A stretch of DNA of 64,000 nucleotides from Arthrobacter sp. TMP15 (GTDB taxonomy: Bacteria; Actinomycetota; Actinomycetes; Actinomycetales; Micrococcaceae): NCBI RefSeq assembly GCF_039529835.1, contig NZ_CP154262.1:2790001-2854000 (forward strand). The letters run 5' to 3'. The notes under the pieces were generated by a model that saw only the letters and a list, made by a program, of their open reading frames with translations, was not told the DNA's origin and did no database searches. The translations under genes and the position numbers were made by a program. Shown here piece by piece: positions 17,778 through 27,985 of the stretch. Numbering within the stretch: position 1 is the first letter of the stretch; each line of letters begins with the position of its first letter.

Positions 17778-17840
17778 ACTCGCAGTACGTGACCTTCGTC
17801 TCGACGGCGAATTTCCCTCTGCTCACCAGTTCCGCCCCCG

Positions 17841-17898
17841 TGAGATTGGAGATAATGACGCCACAATTGTTTCGTGGACGTCATTATCTCCAACCTCA
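17841..17898. repeat. inverted pair of the GAGGTTGGAGATAATGACG repeat
   Basis: The left copy (17841-17860) and right copy (17879-17898) pair at 19 of 20 positions around an 18-base centre that itself contains CCAC/GTGG. It lies in the gap between the tRNA promoter region and the stop of the UPF0182 gene. The same ~20-nt sequence recurs at 31189-31209, 44836-44856 and four times in 52145-52318. The remaining DNA between 17742 and 17941 shows no gene. Confidence 0.85.
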
Positions 17899-17941
17899 AC
17901 TGGAGCGGTAAGGCCTCAACGCGAGAGGTACGACGGCGGAA

Positions 17942-20900
17942 CTAAGGTGTTGCTTTCGTTGTCGCCTCAGGCGTTGCCTTGGGGGCAGCAGGCGTGGCTG
18001 CTGCGCCTTCGGCAGCGACGGCAGCAGCGATGGCAGCCTCGAGCTCCTTCTGCGCCGCGCCGTAAGCGGCAAAGTCACCCTTTGCCAGAGCCGCCTGGCC
18101 AGTCTTCAACGCCGTATTGGCGTCGGTGAGGGCCTTGGCCAAAGCAGCATTATTACTTGCCGACGGAGGCAGATTCGGATCTGCGGAGCCACCTGTGGTA
18201 CCCGGGCTCTTATCTACGCCGGCGTCCCCGGCAGCTGCACCAGAGTCACCGCCAAAGAGCTGGTCAAGAGCTTCATCAAGTGTGGCCGCGTAGCCAATCT
18301 TGTTACCGAACGCCACAAGCACACGCTGCAAGGTGGGGTAGGAGGTAGAACCGGTTGACTGCAGGTAAACAGGCTGCACGTAGAGCAGACCGCCACCAAC
18401 AGGCAAGGTCAGAAGGTTACCGTTCTTGACCTCAGATTGTCCCAAGGTCAGGATGTTCAACTGTTCAGAGACAGTGGGATCCGTCTGGAACGTGTTTTGC
18501 ACCTGGCCCGGTCCTGGTACCTGCGTATCTACCGGAAGCTCCAATAGTTGCAGCTTGCCGTAGTCGGGGCTCTTGACACCCTTGACATTGCCAGCGTCAC
18601 CGTTGGCAGCCATGAAGCCGTAGAGCACGTTACGTGAGTCGGTGCCAGCAACCTCTTGGGGAATGAACGAGGTTGTTAGTGAAAAGGCCGTCTTTTCCTC
18701 CCCTGGCATTTTCAAGGACAGGTAATACGGAGGCTGCTTATCCGTACCCGCAGTTGTGGGGTCATCAGGGATGCTCCACGCTTCGGTGTTTTTGAAGAAT
18801 TTATCGGGATCTGTCACGTGGTACTGACCGAGCAGTTCTCGCTGGACCTTGAAGATGTCTTCCGGGTAGCGCACGTGAGACATGACGTCTGCGGTCATCT
18901 CTGTCAGTGGTTTGACGCTGGTGGGGAAGACTTTCTGCCACGCCTGCAGGATCGGGTCCTGTGTGTCCCACGCAAACAAATCAACCGAACCGTCATAGGC
19001 ATCCACTGTGGCTTTGACCGAGTTGCGGATGTAATTTATTGACGCGTTGGGCAGTGCTGCCGGCCCGTTGTTGGCCGTCAGCGAATCCGTGGTGGCTTCC
19101 TGTAATTGCTGTTGCTGCGAGTACGGGTAGTAAGAGCTGGTGGTGTATCCATCAACAATCCACTTGACTTTGCCATCCACGATGGCCGGGTACGGGTTGC
19201 TGTCTATTGTCAGGTACGGAGCAACCTTGGCAACGCGCTCCTCCGGGGTGCGATCGTAAAGGATCTGTGACTTATTGTTGACACCGTTTGTCAGCAATAG
19301 ATCGGTTGACTGGAACTTCAAGGCATACATGATGCGGTTGAATAGGTTCCCCACACTGGGGCCACCGTCTCCGGTAAACGTTGTCAGTGATTCGGCGCCA
19401 ACACTGTCATCTTTTTTCGACTCTGTGGTGCCTTGGGGGCGATCCAGCTCAATAGGGTCCGCGCCTTCAGGAGCGCCCACAAGGGAATAATCGGTGGTGG
19501 ACTGGCCAAAGTAAACACGGGGTTGGTAGCTGGTGTCGGTGCCCAACTTACCTTCCGAAGGCACGCCTGACTGCATAAATACAGGCTTTCCATCGGCTGT
19601 TACCGTGTTGCCATACGCGGCAACCATTCCGTACCCGTGCGTGTATACCAGGTGCTGGTTGTACCAGTTCTGCTGTGCGGGGTTAAGACCCTTGGGGTTC
19701 AACTCGCGCAAAGCGATCACCGCATCTTGGACTTTCCCATCAATCGTGTACCTGTCAACGTTCAGTGTCTTGGGGAACTCGTAGTACGGGCGGTACTGCT
19801 GCAACTCCCGGAACGTTGCCGAGAGCAGGTTCGGGTCAAGCAGTCGAATGTTGGCGGCTGTGTCGGCATCCTGACGCAGGGCGCCAGCTTCCGCCGTCGT
19901 CGTTGCGTTATAGGGGGTAACCTGTATATCCGCCAGACCATAGGCCTGACGCGTCATCTCAATGTTGCGATCAATAAATTGGGCCTCAAGGTTTCCCTGT
20001 GACGGCTTCACCTGCCATTCCTGAACAGCCCATGGGTAAAGACCACCAGCAACAATGGCCGTGACCACCAACATGCCTGTGCCGATCAACGGCAGTTTCC
20101 ACTTGCCCATGAATGCGGCAATGATGAACAAAATCGCCACAATCACGGCCGCAGCCGCGAGGATGGCCTTCGTTGGAATCACTGCATTGACGTCCGTGAA
20201 CAATGCCCCGGAACGGTACCCGCTGTTGTCCTGCAGGGTTCCGTAGCGCCCCAGCCAGAAGTTCGCAGCAAGCAGGAGAAGGAACACGCCGGCCAAAATA
20301 GCGATGTGAATCTGGGCCGCACGTGAGGTGAAGATCCCACGTTCGGTCAGCCGGATAGCGCCGTACAGGTAGTGAGTGAGCAACCCGGCAATAAAAGAAA
20401 TCACCGTGACACTGATCAGCATGCCTGCAAGGAAGCCAAGGAACGGCAGAGTGTTGGTGTAGAAACTGATGTCCAAACCAAATTCCGGGTCTTGTGAACC
20501 AAAGGGAACCCGGTATACGAACAGCATCACCTTTTCCCACTGGGCCATGGCTGCAGTACCGGCAAACAAACCAAAGACAATCGGCACACCCACCATGACA
20601 ACGCGGCGGATGGGCTCAAGCTGTGCCTGGTACCGCCCCAGGTTGTCCTCACGTGCATTATCCGGGGCGTAAACAGGTCGCGCCTTGTAGGCGGCACGGA
20701 TGGAGAAGAAAACTCCAACGGCCATGATCAGGAACCCTGCAATGAAAATCAGCAGTTTTGCGATGCGCTCTGTCCAGAACACTTCGGAAAAGCCGATCTG
20801 ATTAAACCACAGCAGGTCTGTATATATCCCGGAGAAAATCAGCACGGCAACGATCAATACGGCCACCACAATAATGGTGGGCATCAATGCGCTGCGACGT

Positions 20901-20947
20901 TTGGGCCTGACGGGCCTACTCGACGACGGGGATGGTCGGGATGTCAC
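17942..20947 (-). CDS. UPF0182 family membrane protein
   Basis: The 1001 residues are typical of this actinobacterial/cyanobacterial family. The first ~330 residues hold about seven hydrophobic segments ([53 protein letters not shown] and others); the following ~550 form a large extracytoplasmic region (ENQVTYRD-like area replaced here by [19 protein letters not shown]), and the tail after ~900 is rich in Ala, Thr, Gly and Pro. The mycobacterial homologue is Rv3193c. Function is not established. Start is a GTG at 20947 with GAGG six bases upstream. The YlbL-type protease gene lies 137 bp upstream in the same direction, a pairing seen across actinobacteria. Confidence 0.88.
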   Translation of the reverse strand: MTSRPSPSSSRPVRPKRRSALMPTIIVVAVLIVAVLIFSGIYTDLLWFNQIGFSEVFWTERIAKLLIFIAGFLIMAVGVFFSIRAAYKARPVYAPDNAREDNLGRYQAQLEPIRRVVMVGVPIVFGLFAGTAAMAQWEKVMLFVYRVPFGSQDPEFGLDISFYTNTLPFLGFLAGMLISVTVISFIAGLLTHYLYGAIRLTERGIFTSRAAQIHIAILAGVFLLLLAANFWLGRYGTLQDNSGYRSGALFTDVNAVIPTKAILAAAAVIVAILFIIAAFMGKWKLPLIGTGMLVVTAIVAGGLYPWAVQEWQVKPSQGNLEAQFIDRNIEMTRQAYGLADIQVTPYNATTTAEAGALRQDADTAANIRLLDPNLLSATFRELQQYRPYYEFPKTLNVDRYTIDGKVQDAVIALRELNPKGLNPAQQNWYNQHLVYTHGYGMVAAYGNTVTADGKPVFMQSGVPSEGKLGTDTSYQPRVYFGQSTTDYSLVGAPEGADPIELDRPQGTTESKKDDSVGAESLTTFTGDGGPSVGNLFNRIMYALKFQSTDLLLTNGVNNKSQILYDRTPEERVAKVAPYLTIDSNPYPAIVDGKVKWIVDGYTTSSYYPYSQQQQLQEATTDSLTANNGPAALPNASINYIRNSVKATVDAYDGSVDLFAWDTQDPILQAWQKVFPTSVKPLTEMTADVMSHVRYPEDIFKVQRELLGQYHVTDPDKFFKNTEAWSIPDDPTTAGTDKQPPYYLSLKMPGEEKTAFSLTTSFIPQEVAGTDSRNVLYGFMAANGDAGNVKGVKSPDYGKLQLLELPVDTQVPGPGQVQNTFQTDPTVSEQLNILTLGQSEVKNGNLLTLPVGGGLLYVQPVYLQSTGSTSYPTLQRVLVAFGNKIGYAATLDEALDQLFGGDSGAAAGDAGVDKSPGTTGGSADPNLPPSASNNAALAKALTDANTALKTGQAALAKGDFAAYGAAQKELEAAIAAAVAAEGAAATPAAPKATPEATTKATP

Positions 20948-21084
20948 TCTCTACCTCTTACTCAACTGGTGTAAATGAATTAATGCCGTTTGTTTCTATG
21001 CTTCTGCCACGAATGGTCCGTGACCATAGTTCCGTATGATGCTCAATCGTTACGTGCAGAAGTCTCTGAATATCAGTACTTGAA

Positions 21085-22179
21085 TTATTTGCACGTTGGC
21101 AGAGCGGATCCATCCTGACCGGAGCCAATCACAGAAACAGCATCATAAGCTTCTTTGAGTGTACTGACTTTGATGACCTGAAGCCCTTTTGGGATGTGCC
21201 CTACTACGTCTTCACAGTTTGCGCTGGGCGCCAAGAAGTAATCAGCACCGCTAGTGCGTGCCCCAACCATCTTTTGGGCGATCCCACCAATGGCACCGAC
21301 GTCACCCTTTGAGTCGATGGTCCCGGTGCCAGCAAATTGTTTACCGCCCGTGAGTTCACCTGGCGTCAAGTTGTCCATAATGCCAAGAGCAAAAATCATG
21401 CCAGCGCTAGGGCCACCAATGTTCTCAAGTGAGATCTTTACATCGAAAGGGAACGTGAACTTATTTTGCAGGGCAATCCCCAGAAGATACTTGCCTGCAT
21501 CTCCTAGTTTTGGCGTCACTGAAAGCGGCGTCTCAGTCTCACCACGACGGATCACAACCTCCACCGGTGCACCTTTGCCCTGCGCCAGAACATCTTGGAT
21601 GACCTTTAGATCCGTCACTTTTTTATCGTTGATCGTCAGGAGAACGTCGTCGGGCTTCAAAATCCCTGCCGCGGCACCGTCGCCGGGAACGGAGTTAACT
21701 GCCAAGCTCGACTCGAAGCCGATGTCCAACGCGTTCAGCGCTGCGGCGGTGGCGTTTTCTTGAGAGCCTGCCATGGCTGCGGAGTTCTCGTTATTTACTG
21801 CTTCTTGACTGATGCCGGGTGCATAAAGCAGTTCAGCTGGATAGAGGGTGTGCGCCGGGGTCAGCCACGCCTGCATAGCATCAAAGAAGTTGATTTGGCT
21901 GTCAGGTAGTCCACCGCTCACGCGCACAGTGGTGAGATCCAGGCTGCCGCTGCTTGCCGGGAAGCTCTCATGACCTGTGACAGTAATAATCGGCTTCCCG
22001 TTCATCTCACCAATGGTGTTGATGGCTGGTCCGGGAGACTCAATCACATAAGGGACAGGAATCGTCATGGCCGCTACACCAAGGACTACCGAGAGGACAC
22101 CTGAAACTACCATCACAGAGAATCGGCGGTCGCGGACAGGGTTTGGCGGCGTCGCCGTTTTTGAATTTTCCTGGCTCAA
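21085..22179 (-). CDS. YlbL-type membrane PDZ / Lon-like serine protease
   Basis: A single N-terminal membrane helix (SVMVVSGVLSVVLGVAAMTI) is followed by PYVIESPGPAINT, a PDZ domain (ILKPDDVLLTINDKKV) and a C-terminal S16 Lon-type domain. The catalytic Ser is in GGPSAGMIFAL and the Lys in GGIAQKMVGA. The catalytic domain should lie outside the membrane. The frame is open to 22236 without a good start; the TTG at 22179 with AAAGG eight bases upstream is my choice, so the true start is uncertain. It is divergent from the TIGR03624 gene and upstream of UPF0182, the order found at Rv3194c in M. tuberculosis. Substrates are unknown. Confidence 0.82.
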   Translation of the reverse strand: MSQENSKTATPPNPVRDRRFSVMVVSGVLSVVLGVAAMTIPVPYVIESPGPAINTIGEMNGKPIITVTGHESFPASSGSLDLTTVRVSGGLPDSQINFFDAMQAWLTPAHTLYPAELLYAPGISQEAVNNENSAAMAGSQENATAAALNALDIGFESSLAVNSVPGDGAAAGILKPDDVLLTINDKKVTDLKVIQDVLAQGKGAPVEVVIRRGETETPLSVTPKLGDAGKYLLGIALQNKFTFPFDVKISLENIGGPSAGMIFALGIMDNLTPGELTGGKQFAGTGTIDSKGDVGAIGGIAQKMVGARTSGADYFLAPSANCEDVVGHIPKGLQVIKVSTLKEAYDAVSVIGSGQDGSALPTCK

Positions 22180-22457
22180 AGCTATGACCTTTCCAAGCTT
22201 TCCTGGGTCGCACCGGTAGACCCACAAAACGAGCACCGACCACCCACCCTACTGTGTTCAGTTGTGCTGTGCTTGTGAGCACCCTGAAAATTGACACCCA
22301 ATGACAGCGCTTCTTCCGAACATGATGTGCAAGAAGCCCCAACCCTTTACCTAGAGCCCCTTTGCCTAGAGCGAACAGTGGGCTGTTATGGGGCGACAAC
22401 GCAGGACGACGGCGGTAACGTGAAGTATTCAGCGTCCACGCCAACGAACGGGCCATC

Positions 22458-23864
22458 ATGTCTTCCACACCAGCCAATAACGACGACGAAACCCCGAAGG
22501 ATCCCCTTCAGGAAATGCTCGCCAAGCTTTTAGGCGGCGAAGGCATGGAGGGTTTTGATCCTGCAGAGCTGGCCAAGGCTGCGGGTTTACCCTCAGATCC
22601 GAACATGCTGGCCCAAATGTTCTCTCAAGTTCAGAACATGATGAGCGGGTCCTCGGATGCTGCCGTGAACTGGGATCTTGCCCACGATGCGGCCAGGAAG
22701 GCAGCCGCGGGCGACGATCCTTCTGTGACAGAAGCCCAGCAACGCGAAGTGGATTCTGCGCTACGCCTTGCCGAGATGTGGCTTGATCCGTTCACCGAGC
22801 TTGCCGCCACTGGCATTATTGGGCGTGCATGGTCACGTGCAGAATGGGTTGAAGAAACGCTGGGCACCTGGCAACGGTTGACCGAACCGGTGGCGAACAG
22901 CATCGCTTTTGCCATCTCTAAAGCCATGAATGAGCAGCTTCCCGAAGAAATGAAGTCGATGATGGGCGATGCTTCCTCCATGATGCAAAACATGGGCGGT
23001 GCGCTGTTTGGTTTGCAGCTTGGTCAGGCCGTTGGCGCCCTGGCTAAGGAAGTGGTGGGCTCCACCGACATCGGTATCCCGCTGGCAGACTTGCAGATGG
23101 CGCTGCTGCCTGCCAACGTCAAGGCTTTTGGTGAAGGACTTGAAGTACCCGAAGAGGAAATTCGTCTATTCCTTGCCCTACGGGAGGCAGCACATGCTCG
23201 ATTGTTCGTTCAGGTTCCGTGGCTGCGGGGACACTTATTAGGCGCTATTGAATCGTATGCCCGCGGTATCCATATTGATATGTCACGGATCGAAGATCTA
23301 GCTCAGAATCTCGATCCCGCCAACCCGGAAGCCATGCAGGCTGCCCTCTCCGAAGGGGTATTTATGCCTGCGCGCACACCGGAGCAGGATACGGCGTTGG
23401 CAAAATTGGAAACAGCACTTGCCCTTGTTGAAGGGTGGGTTGACGAGCTGACATTTGATGCGGCGGCCAATTTGCCTTCCGCTGCCGCAATCCGTGAAAC
23501 CATCCGCCGCCGCAGGGCAACCGGCGGGCCGGCCGAACACGCCTTTGGCTCACTTGTTGGCTTGGAACTTCGCCCACGGCGACTCCGGGAAGCAGCTGCC
23601 CTGTGGTCCTCGCTGAAGGAACAGCGTGGCATCGCCGGCCGTGACGCCATCTGGGCCCACCCCGATTTGCTCCCGACTTCCGCTGATCTGGATGACGCAG
23701 CGGGTTTTAGTGCCAGACGCGAAGCCGCAGACGCCTCCGAATCTGACGTGGATGCCGCTTTGGCCAAGCTTCTGGACGGCGGATTTGAGAGCATCGGAAC
23801 CGACTCCGACGCTCCTGATCCCAAGGACGGCACGGACCCAGAGGATACAGAAACGGACCAGTAG
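22458..23864 (+). CDS. TIGR03624/DUF2342 putative zinc-dependent hydrolase
   Basis: This 468-residue cytoplasmic protein starts with a disordered acidic segment. It then has LQEMLAKLLGG, the helical stretch DLAHDAARKAAAGDDPSV, and the hallmark REAAHARLFVQVPWLRGHL, whose Glu and His are candidate metal ligands of this metallopeptidase-like family. The C-terminal ~60 residues are acidic and low-complexity. The M. tuberculosis equivalent is Rv3195, likewise divergent from the YlbL gene. No substrate or pathway is known. The ATG at 22458 is the clear start. The gene converges on the zinc-peptidase gene with 42 bp between stops. Confidence 0.82.
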   Translation: MSSTPANNDDETPKDPLQEMLAKLLGGEGMEGFDPAELAKAAGLPSDPNMLAQMFSQVQNMMSGSSDAAVNWDLAHDAARKAAAGDDPSVTEAQQREVDSALRLAEMWLDPFTELAATGIIGRAWSRAEWVEETLGTWQRLTEPVANSIAFAISKAMNEQLPEEMKSMMGDASSMMQNMGGALFGLQLGQAVGALAKEVVGSTDIGIPLADLQMALLPANVKAFGEGLEVPEEEIRLFLALREAAHARLFVQVPWLRGHLLGAIESYARGIHIDMSRIEDLAQNLDPANPEAMQAALSEGVFMPARTPEQDTALAKLETALALVEGWVDELTFDAAANLPSAAAIRETIRRRRATGGPAEHAFGSLVGLELRPRRLREAAALWSSLKEQRGIAGRDAIWAHPDLLPTSADLDDAAGFSARREAADASESDVDAALAKLLDGGFESIGTDSDAPDPKDGTDPEDTETDQ

Positions 23865-23906
23865 CCTGTGGTTCGTGGCACAACACAAGCACTACTGCTC
23901 CAGCCC

Positions 23907-24617
23907 TCAACCCGCGTCTGCCTCACGCTGGTCCTCGGGGCTGGGGTCCTCGGGGCTGGGGTCCATGCTTCTGATGTTTCTTGCCGCTGAAAAGGACGCA
24001 CCATCGAGGAATGCTCTGGCCCTCTCAAGTTGGGGGTAGCTGGCCAACTCAGCCCAGAATTCTGCACTGTGATTGGCATGAATCAAATGGGCCAGTTCGT
24101 GCAGCAGCACGTAATCCAGCACCCATTCAGGCATGCCCTGCACATGGTGGGAAATTCTAATTGATTTGCGGGCAGGCGTTGCCGAACCCCACCGGTCATT
24201 TTGATTGAGCACCCACCGCACGGATTCCGGAACTGCAGCCGAACCCAGATATTTCCCTGACAACATCAGGCTGCGTTCCATGAGGGCATCATCGTTTGCG
24301 GGTGCTCTGCGCTGTCCTGCCTGCAACTGTGCACCACGTTCAAGTTTCGCAACCATATGCGGCACCCAATAATGCTCATCTTCCAGAGTTAATCTCGCAG
24401 GTACGGCAATCACCGCCTGGCCAGCCTCCCAGAAAGCAGCCAAGCCGTTCTTGCGTCTCGCTGTTCGTCTCACAAGAACAGGCTCCCCGTTACTGAGCTT
24501 GTAAAGCGAAAATGAGTCACCCATTGGGCCCGGTGTTCCTTTGCCGAGGGACTGGGGTCGATTCGCGCCGCCAGACTTCCTGCTAGCAAGTGGACGTGGT
24601 GTTGATGGTGCTGCCAT
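23907..24617 (-). CDS. YgjP/SprT-like (DUF45) zinc metallopeptidase
   Basis: The 236-residue protein has the motif HELAHLIHANHSAEFW: the HExxH pair plus the later His of the DUF45/M48-like group, preceded by RWGSATPARKSIRISHHV as in YgjP. No signal or membrane segment is seen. The first ~30 residues are basic and the last ~15 contain a DPSPED repeat from a 15-nt duplication. It may act on DNA-bound proteins like SprT-type peptidases, but this is only analogy. It is divergent from the E1-like gene across a 165-bp gap that carries DnaA-box-like sequences. Confidence 0.82.
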   Translation of the reverse strand: MAAPSTPRPLASRKSGGANRPQSLGKGTPGPMGDSFSLYKLSNGEPVLVRRTARRKNGLAAFWEAGQAVIAVPARLTLEDEHYWVPHMVAKLERGAQLQAGQRRAPANDDALMERSLMLSGKYLGSAAVPESVRWVLNQNDRWGSATPARKSIRISHHVQGMPEWVLDYVLLHELAHLIHANHSAEFWAELASYPQLERARAFLDGASFSAARNIRSMDPSPEDPSPEDQREADAG

Positions 24618-24641
24618 GCCTCGAGAGTACAGCCAAATTGT

Positions 24642-24694
24642 TGTGGATTTGAAAATGACGTCGTGGATTGTGGATAACTTTCAGCTGTGGAAAA
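24642..24694. promoter_or_regulatory. cluster of DnaA-box-like 9-mers
   Basis: TGTGGATAA at 24669-24677 is the exact complement of the DnaA box TTATCCACA. In the same orientation lie TGTGGATTT (24642-24650, 7/9), CGTGGATTG (24662-24670, 6/9) and TGTGGAAAA (24686-24694, 8/9). All sit between the divergent zinc-peptidase and E1-like genes. DnaA-linked control of these genes is possible; an origin is not suggested, because dnaA/dnaN genes are absent. Confidence 0.5.
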
Positions 24695-24782
24695 CCCCTC
24701 CCAGCAGCTGTCTAAAAATGCGATGATCGTAGCCCAAGACCACACCCTAGTGCTCTCCAGAAAAATGTTACGTGAGGCAGCC

Positions 24783-25877
24783 ATGACACAGCTTAACCCG
24801 GGCCTGCGTATGGTCCGTCGCGGACACCACAGCGTTCAGATAGGCCTTAGTGCCGGTGGGTTGATACTTGAAGGGCTGCAGGACTCTGAACTGGACTTTA
24901 TTCAGGAACTGCGTCAAGGAATCCCCGATGGCAAAGTCTGGGAGCGGGCACTCTCCTTGGGCGTAGATACTCTGCGAGCGCAGGAAATTTGCTTGAAACT
25001 CGCTGACCTGCTTTTCACCGATGCGCAACTGCACACGCAGGGTTACCGGGCCGAGCGGTTGTCACCTGAGCATTCGGCGCTGCTGGGCCTATACCAGTCC
25101 CCGTGCCGCGACTTCATGGCAAGGCGCGAACACGGAGTCGTCCATCTTATTGGTTTGGGGCGCACCGGGGCCTCATTAGCCGCCATTCTGGTCAGCGCCG
25201 GCGTGGGCACACTCCTTCTTGAGGACGACAGCCCCGTAGCTGCAACTGACGTCAGTCCAGGCTCATTCAGACTCAGCGATATTGGCCTGTCACGATCCCT
25301 TGCCGTGCGTCGACACCTGCTAAGCATCGACCCAAGTTGCCATGCTCACATAGTGCACGACGGCGGTGCCGGAGGTCCCAGCCTGCGATGCCTTGATCTT
25401 GCCGTTGTGGTGGGCCACGATGCCGTTCCAGCGCAAACAGCTGCGCGCTTTCTTGCCGCTGACCGGCCACACCTCTTTGTCCTCTTGCGCGAGCAGGACG
25501 GTACGGTGGGTCCTTTTGTTCTGCCCGGAGAAACGGCATGCGCTGAATGCGTTGAAAGGCACCGAAACCTCCATGATCCGCAATGGCTGGATGTTTGCAA
25601 CCAACTTGCCACAGTTTCGGCACAGTCGGCGGATCGGCGGCCCCGGGCAGAACTGTTAGAGAGTACAGCCCTTGCTGCAACATTGGCTGGCACTGCAGCC
25701 ACGCACGTTTTACTGTTTCTCGACGCAGTTAACCGCCCAAGCTCGTGGTCAGCAGTCTTGACGTTTCACCCGGATAACGGCAGATGGACGCACCAGGAGT
25801 TCTCTACCCATCCTGACTGCGGCTGCCAATGGCAAAGTCAGTCCTTGGCCACAATCTCCAACACTGCTTCTCCGTAA
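24783..25877 (+). CDS. ThiF/E1-like adenylyltransferase with N-terminal RRE-like domain
   Basis: The 364 residues divide into an N-terminal ~90-residue winged-helix-like part (NPGLRMVRRGHHSVQIG, then GLILEGLQDSELDFIQ) resembling the peptide-binding (PqqD-like) domain of TOMM-type E1 proteins, and a ThiF fold starting at VHLIGLGRTGASLAAILVSA. A Zn-type CAEC and a C-terminal CGC are present. The usual Asp-rich VDxTDN segment is changed to VVVGHDAVP, so adenylating activity is uncertain. The frame is open from 24687, but the ATG at 24783 with GAGG five bases upstream fits the domain start. No precursor peptide or sulphur carrier is adjacent. Its 3' end overlaps the uvrD2 stop by 40 bp, tail to tail. 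Confidence 0.72.
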   Translation: MTQLNPGLRMVRRGHHSVQIGLSAGGLILEGLQDSELDFIQELRQGIPDGKVWERALSLGVDTLRAQEICLKLADLLFTDAQLHTQGYRAERLSPEHSALLGLYQSPCRDFMARREHGVVHLIGLGRTGASLAAILVSAGVGTLLLEDDSPVAATDVSPGSFRLSDIGLSRSLAVRRHLLSIDPSCHAHIVHDGGAGGPSLRCLDLAVVVGHDAVPAQTAARFLAADRPHLFVLLREQDGTVGPFVLPGETACAECVERHRNLHDPQWLDVCNQLATVSAQSADRRPRAELLESTALAATLAGTAATHVLLFLDAVNRPSSWSAVLTFHPDNGRWTHQEFSTHPDCGCQWQSQSLATISNTASP

Positions 25878-27985
25878 CGCTCCAGTTTTGCAGGTCCCAC
25901 CCCGGGCAACCCCGCAAGCGTGTCAAGGTTTTGCGGGGCCGCTTCGGCAATCGCCATCAACGTTGCATCCGTAAAGACCACGAACGCCGGCACCGCATTG
26001 GTGGTGGACTCAGCTAACCGCCATTGACGCAGCTGATCAAAAATAGCCTCATCGTAATTTGGCGGACAGTCCGGGCAGCGTTGCACTTTTCGTTCGGCAC
26101 CTGTGTTGAGGATCTTCCCACACACCCTGCACACAGAAGGGCCAACAGCAGTCCGTGACTTTCGTACCGTGGGCTGGCGCGGTCCCGTGGGGGCTCCACC
26201 CACTGAGTTGGGCCGCAGCCCGTCAAGGAATCTGGAGGGTTTGCGGTTGGCACGGCCCCCTGGAGTGCGCGCCGTGGACCAGGAGAAGTTCAGGAACTCG
26301 CGGGCACGGGTGATTCCCACATATAACAGCCTGCGCTCTTCATCCACGGTTTCCGATGTGTCAGCAAAGGAAATTGGCATCAACCCTTCGCTCAGGCCAA
26401 CCAGGAAGACCGCATCCCATTCAAGACCTTTAGCTGAGTGCAACGAGGCCAGTGTGACACCCTGGACAGTGGGTGCGTGCTGAGCCGAGGCCCTATCTTG
26501 AAGTTCCGCCACGAAATCAATCAGCGTAAAGGTGTGTTCAGGGGTGCTTCGGGAGACTGCCAGTTCGTCAGCGAGGGCAACTATTGCTGACAGCGACTCC
26601 CAGCGTTCACGCACTGCCCCTCCAGTTTTAGGCGCTTCGGGCTGGTAACCAAGGTTGTTGAGCACATCACGGACTAGCTGCCCCAATTGCTCATCCTCGG
26701 CCGCACGTGAGGCTGCTCGCAATTGCAGCATGGCATCACGAACCTCTTTGCGGGCAAAGAAACGTTCACCGCCGCGCAGCTGGTAGCCAACACTGGCAGA
26801 TGTGAGCGCTTGCTCATAAGCCTCGGACTGCCCATTGGTCCTGAACAGGACGGCGATCTCGCTTGCTTGAGTGCCGTTGGCGATCAGCGTCTTGATTTTG
26901 GCCGCAACGGCAGCCGCTTCAGCCTCGTCGTCGCTGCACTCAAGGAATTCAGGTGCTGGCCCGCCTGGGCGTTGGGCCACCAGTTCCAACGGTTTGGACC
27001 ATAGGGCGTCGGCGCTGAGCCCACCGCTGCGTCGGCTACTTAGTAGAGTGTTGGCCAACCCCACTACTTGGGGTGTGGACCTGTAATCGCGCACGAGTTT
27101 TACCATGCTGGCTGCTGGAAAACGCTTAGGGAAATCCAAGAGGTGCCGCGGAGTGGCACCCGTGAACGAGTAGATTGTCTGGCTCGCATCACCAACAACG
27201 CATAGCTCGTCACGACCGCCGAGCCACAGATCAAGCATTCTCTGCTGGAGCGGGGACACATCCTGGTATTCGTCAACAACAAAATGCCTGTACTGGTCGC
27301 GTACGGTGGCAGCCACACGCGGGTCCTCTTGTAAAATGCCTACAGTGATCAGCAGAACATCCTCAAAGTCAATGAGGTTCCTGTCAGCTTTCACATCCTC
27401 GTATGCCTGAAAAAGACGCCCCACAGCAACTTTGTCCAGGCCGCCAGGCTCCCCACGGTCTTCTGCTTTGATCAGGTAGGTTTCCGGCGTCAGCATCGAC
27501 ACCTTTGCCCACTCAATTTCGGCAGCCAAATCCCTGATGGCTGCCCTGTCTGTGGGCAGGCGCAAACGCCGTGCCGCCTCAGCGATGATCTGGGCTTTGT
27601 GGTCAAGTAAACCAGGCAGCTGGCCTCCAACGGCGTGCGGCCAGAAGTACTGTAGCTGCCGCAACGCGGCAGCGTGAAAGGTCCGGGCCTGGACCGTGCC
27701 AACACCCAAATCACGAAGCCTGGTACGCATTTCCGCTGCTGCTCTGGCGGTGAAAGTCACTGCTAGTAGCCTGTTCGGGTTGTACACACCCGTGTGCACA
27801 CCGTAGGCAATGCGGTGTGTGATGGCCCGTGTTTTCCCTGTTCCGGCACCTGCCAAAACACACAAGGGCCCGCTTAGAGTGGTGGCTACTGTGCGTTGCT
27901 CATCATCCAAACCTGCCAAAATTCGTTCTTCAGCCGTGCTTTCATCCATCACCGGCAGCCCCGATTGCTGCGGGTCAAAACTCAC
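25838..27985 (-). CDS. uvrD2: ATP-dependent DNA helicase UvrD2
   Basis: This 715-residue superfamily 1A helicase has Walker A GAGTGKT (Lys51), motif II VDEYQDV, and motifs later around GLEWDAVFLVGLSEGL and RRLLYVGITRAREFL. A tetracysteine motif follows (CRVCGK, CPDCPP), then a C-terminal HRDC domain ending PGVGPAKLERYGEAVLEIV. Tetracysteine plus HRDC defines mycobacterial UvrD2, a 3'-5' helicase in DNA repair. The start ATG overlaps the nudC stop by ATGA. Order with nudC, adnB and adnA matches Rv3198c-Rv3202c. Confidence 0.92.
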   Translation of the reverse strand: MSFDPQQSGLPVMDESTAEERILAGLDDEQRTVATTLSGPLCVLAGAGTGKTRAITHRIAYGVHTGVYNPNRLLAVTFTARAAAEMRTRLRDLGVGTVQARTFHAAALRQLQYFWPHAVGGQLPGLLDHKAQIIAEAARRLRLPTDRAAIRDLAAEIEWAKVSMLTPETYLIKAEDRGEPGGLDKVAVGRLFQAYEDVKADRNLIDFEDVLLITVGILQEDPRVAATVRDQYRHFVVDEYQDVSPLQQRMLDLWLGGRDELCVVGDASQTIYSFTGATPRHLLDFPKRFPAASMVKLVRDYRSTPQVVGLANTLLSSRRSGGLSADALWSKPLELVAQRPGGPAPEFLECSDDEAEAAAVAAKIKTLIANGTQASEIAVLFRTNGQSEAYEQALTSASVGYQLRGGERFFARKEVRDAMLQLRAASRAAEDEQLGQLVRDVLNNLGYQPEAPKTGGAVRERWESLSAIVALADELAVSRSTPEHTFTLIDFVAELQDRASAQHAPTVQGVTLASLHSAKGLEWDAVFLVGLSEGLMPISFADTSETVDEERRLLYVGITRAREFLNFSWSTARTPGGRANRKPSRFLDGLRPNSVGGAPTGPRQPTVRKSRTAVGPSVCRVCGKILNTGAERKVQRCPDCPPNYDEAIFDQLRQWRLAESTTNAVPAFVVFTDATLMAIAEAAPQNLDTLAGLPGVGPAKLERYGEAVLEIVAKD

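Noticed and set aside
23303-24079. Minus-strand frame of 258 codons opposite the TIGR03624 gene
   Set aside because: Ser/Arg/Ala-rich shadow of a well-supported gene, also colliding with the zinc-peptidase gene.
24642-24694. Possible origin of replication from clustered DnaA boxes
   Set aside because: Only one exact box in the cluster, no AT-rich unwinding region, and dnaA, dnaN, rpmH or parAB genes are not present.
24616-24726. A 36-codon plus-strand frame before the E1-like gene as a possible peptide precursor
   Set aside because: No ribosome site, composition follows the DnaA-box-like DNA, and no core-peptide features such as a Cys/Ser/Thr-rich tail.
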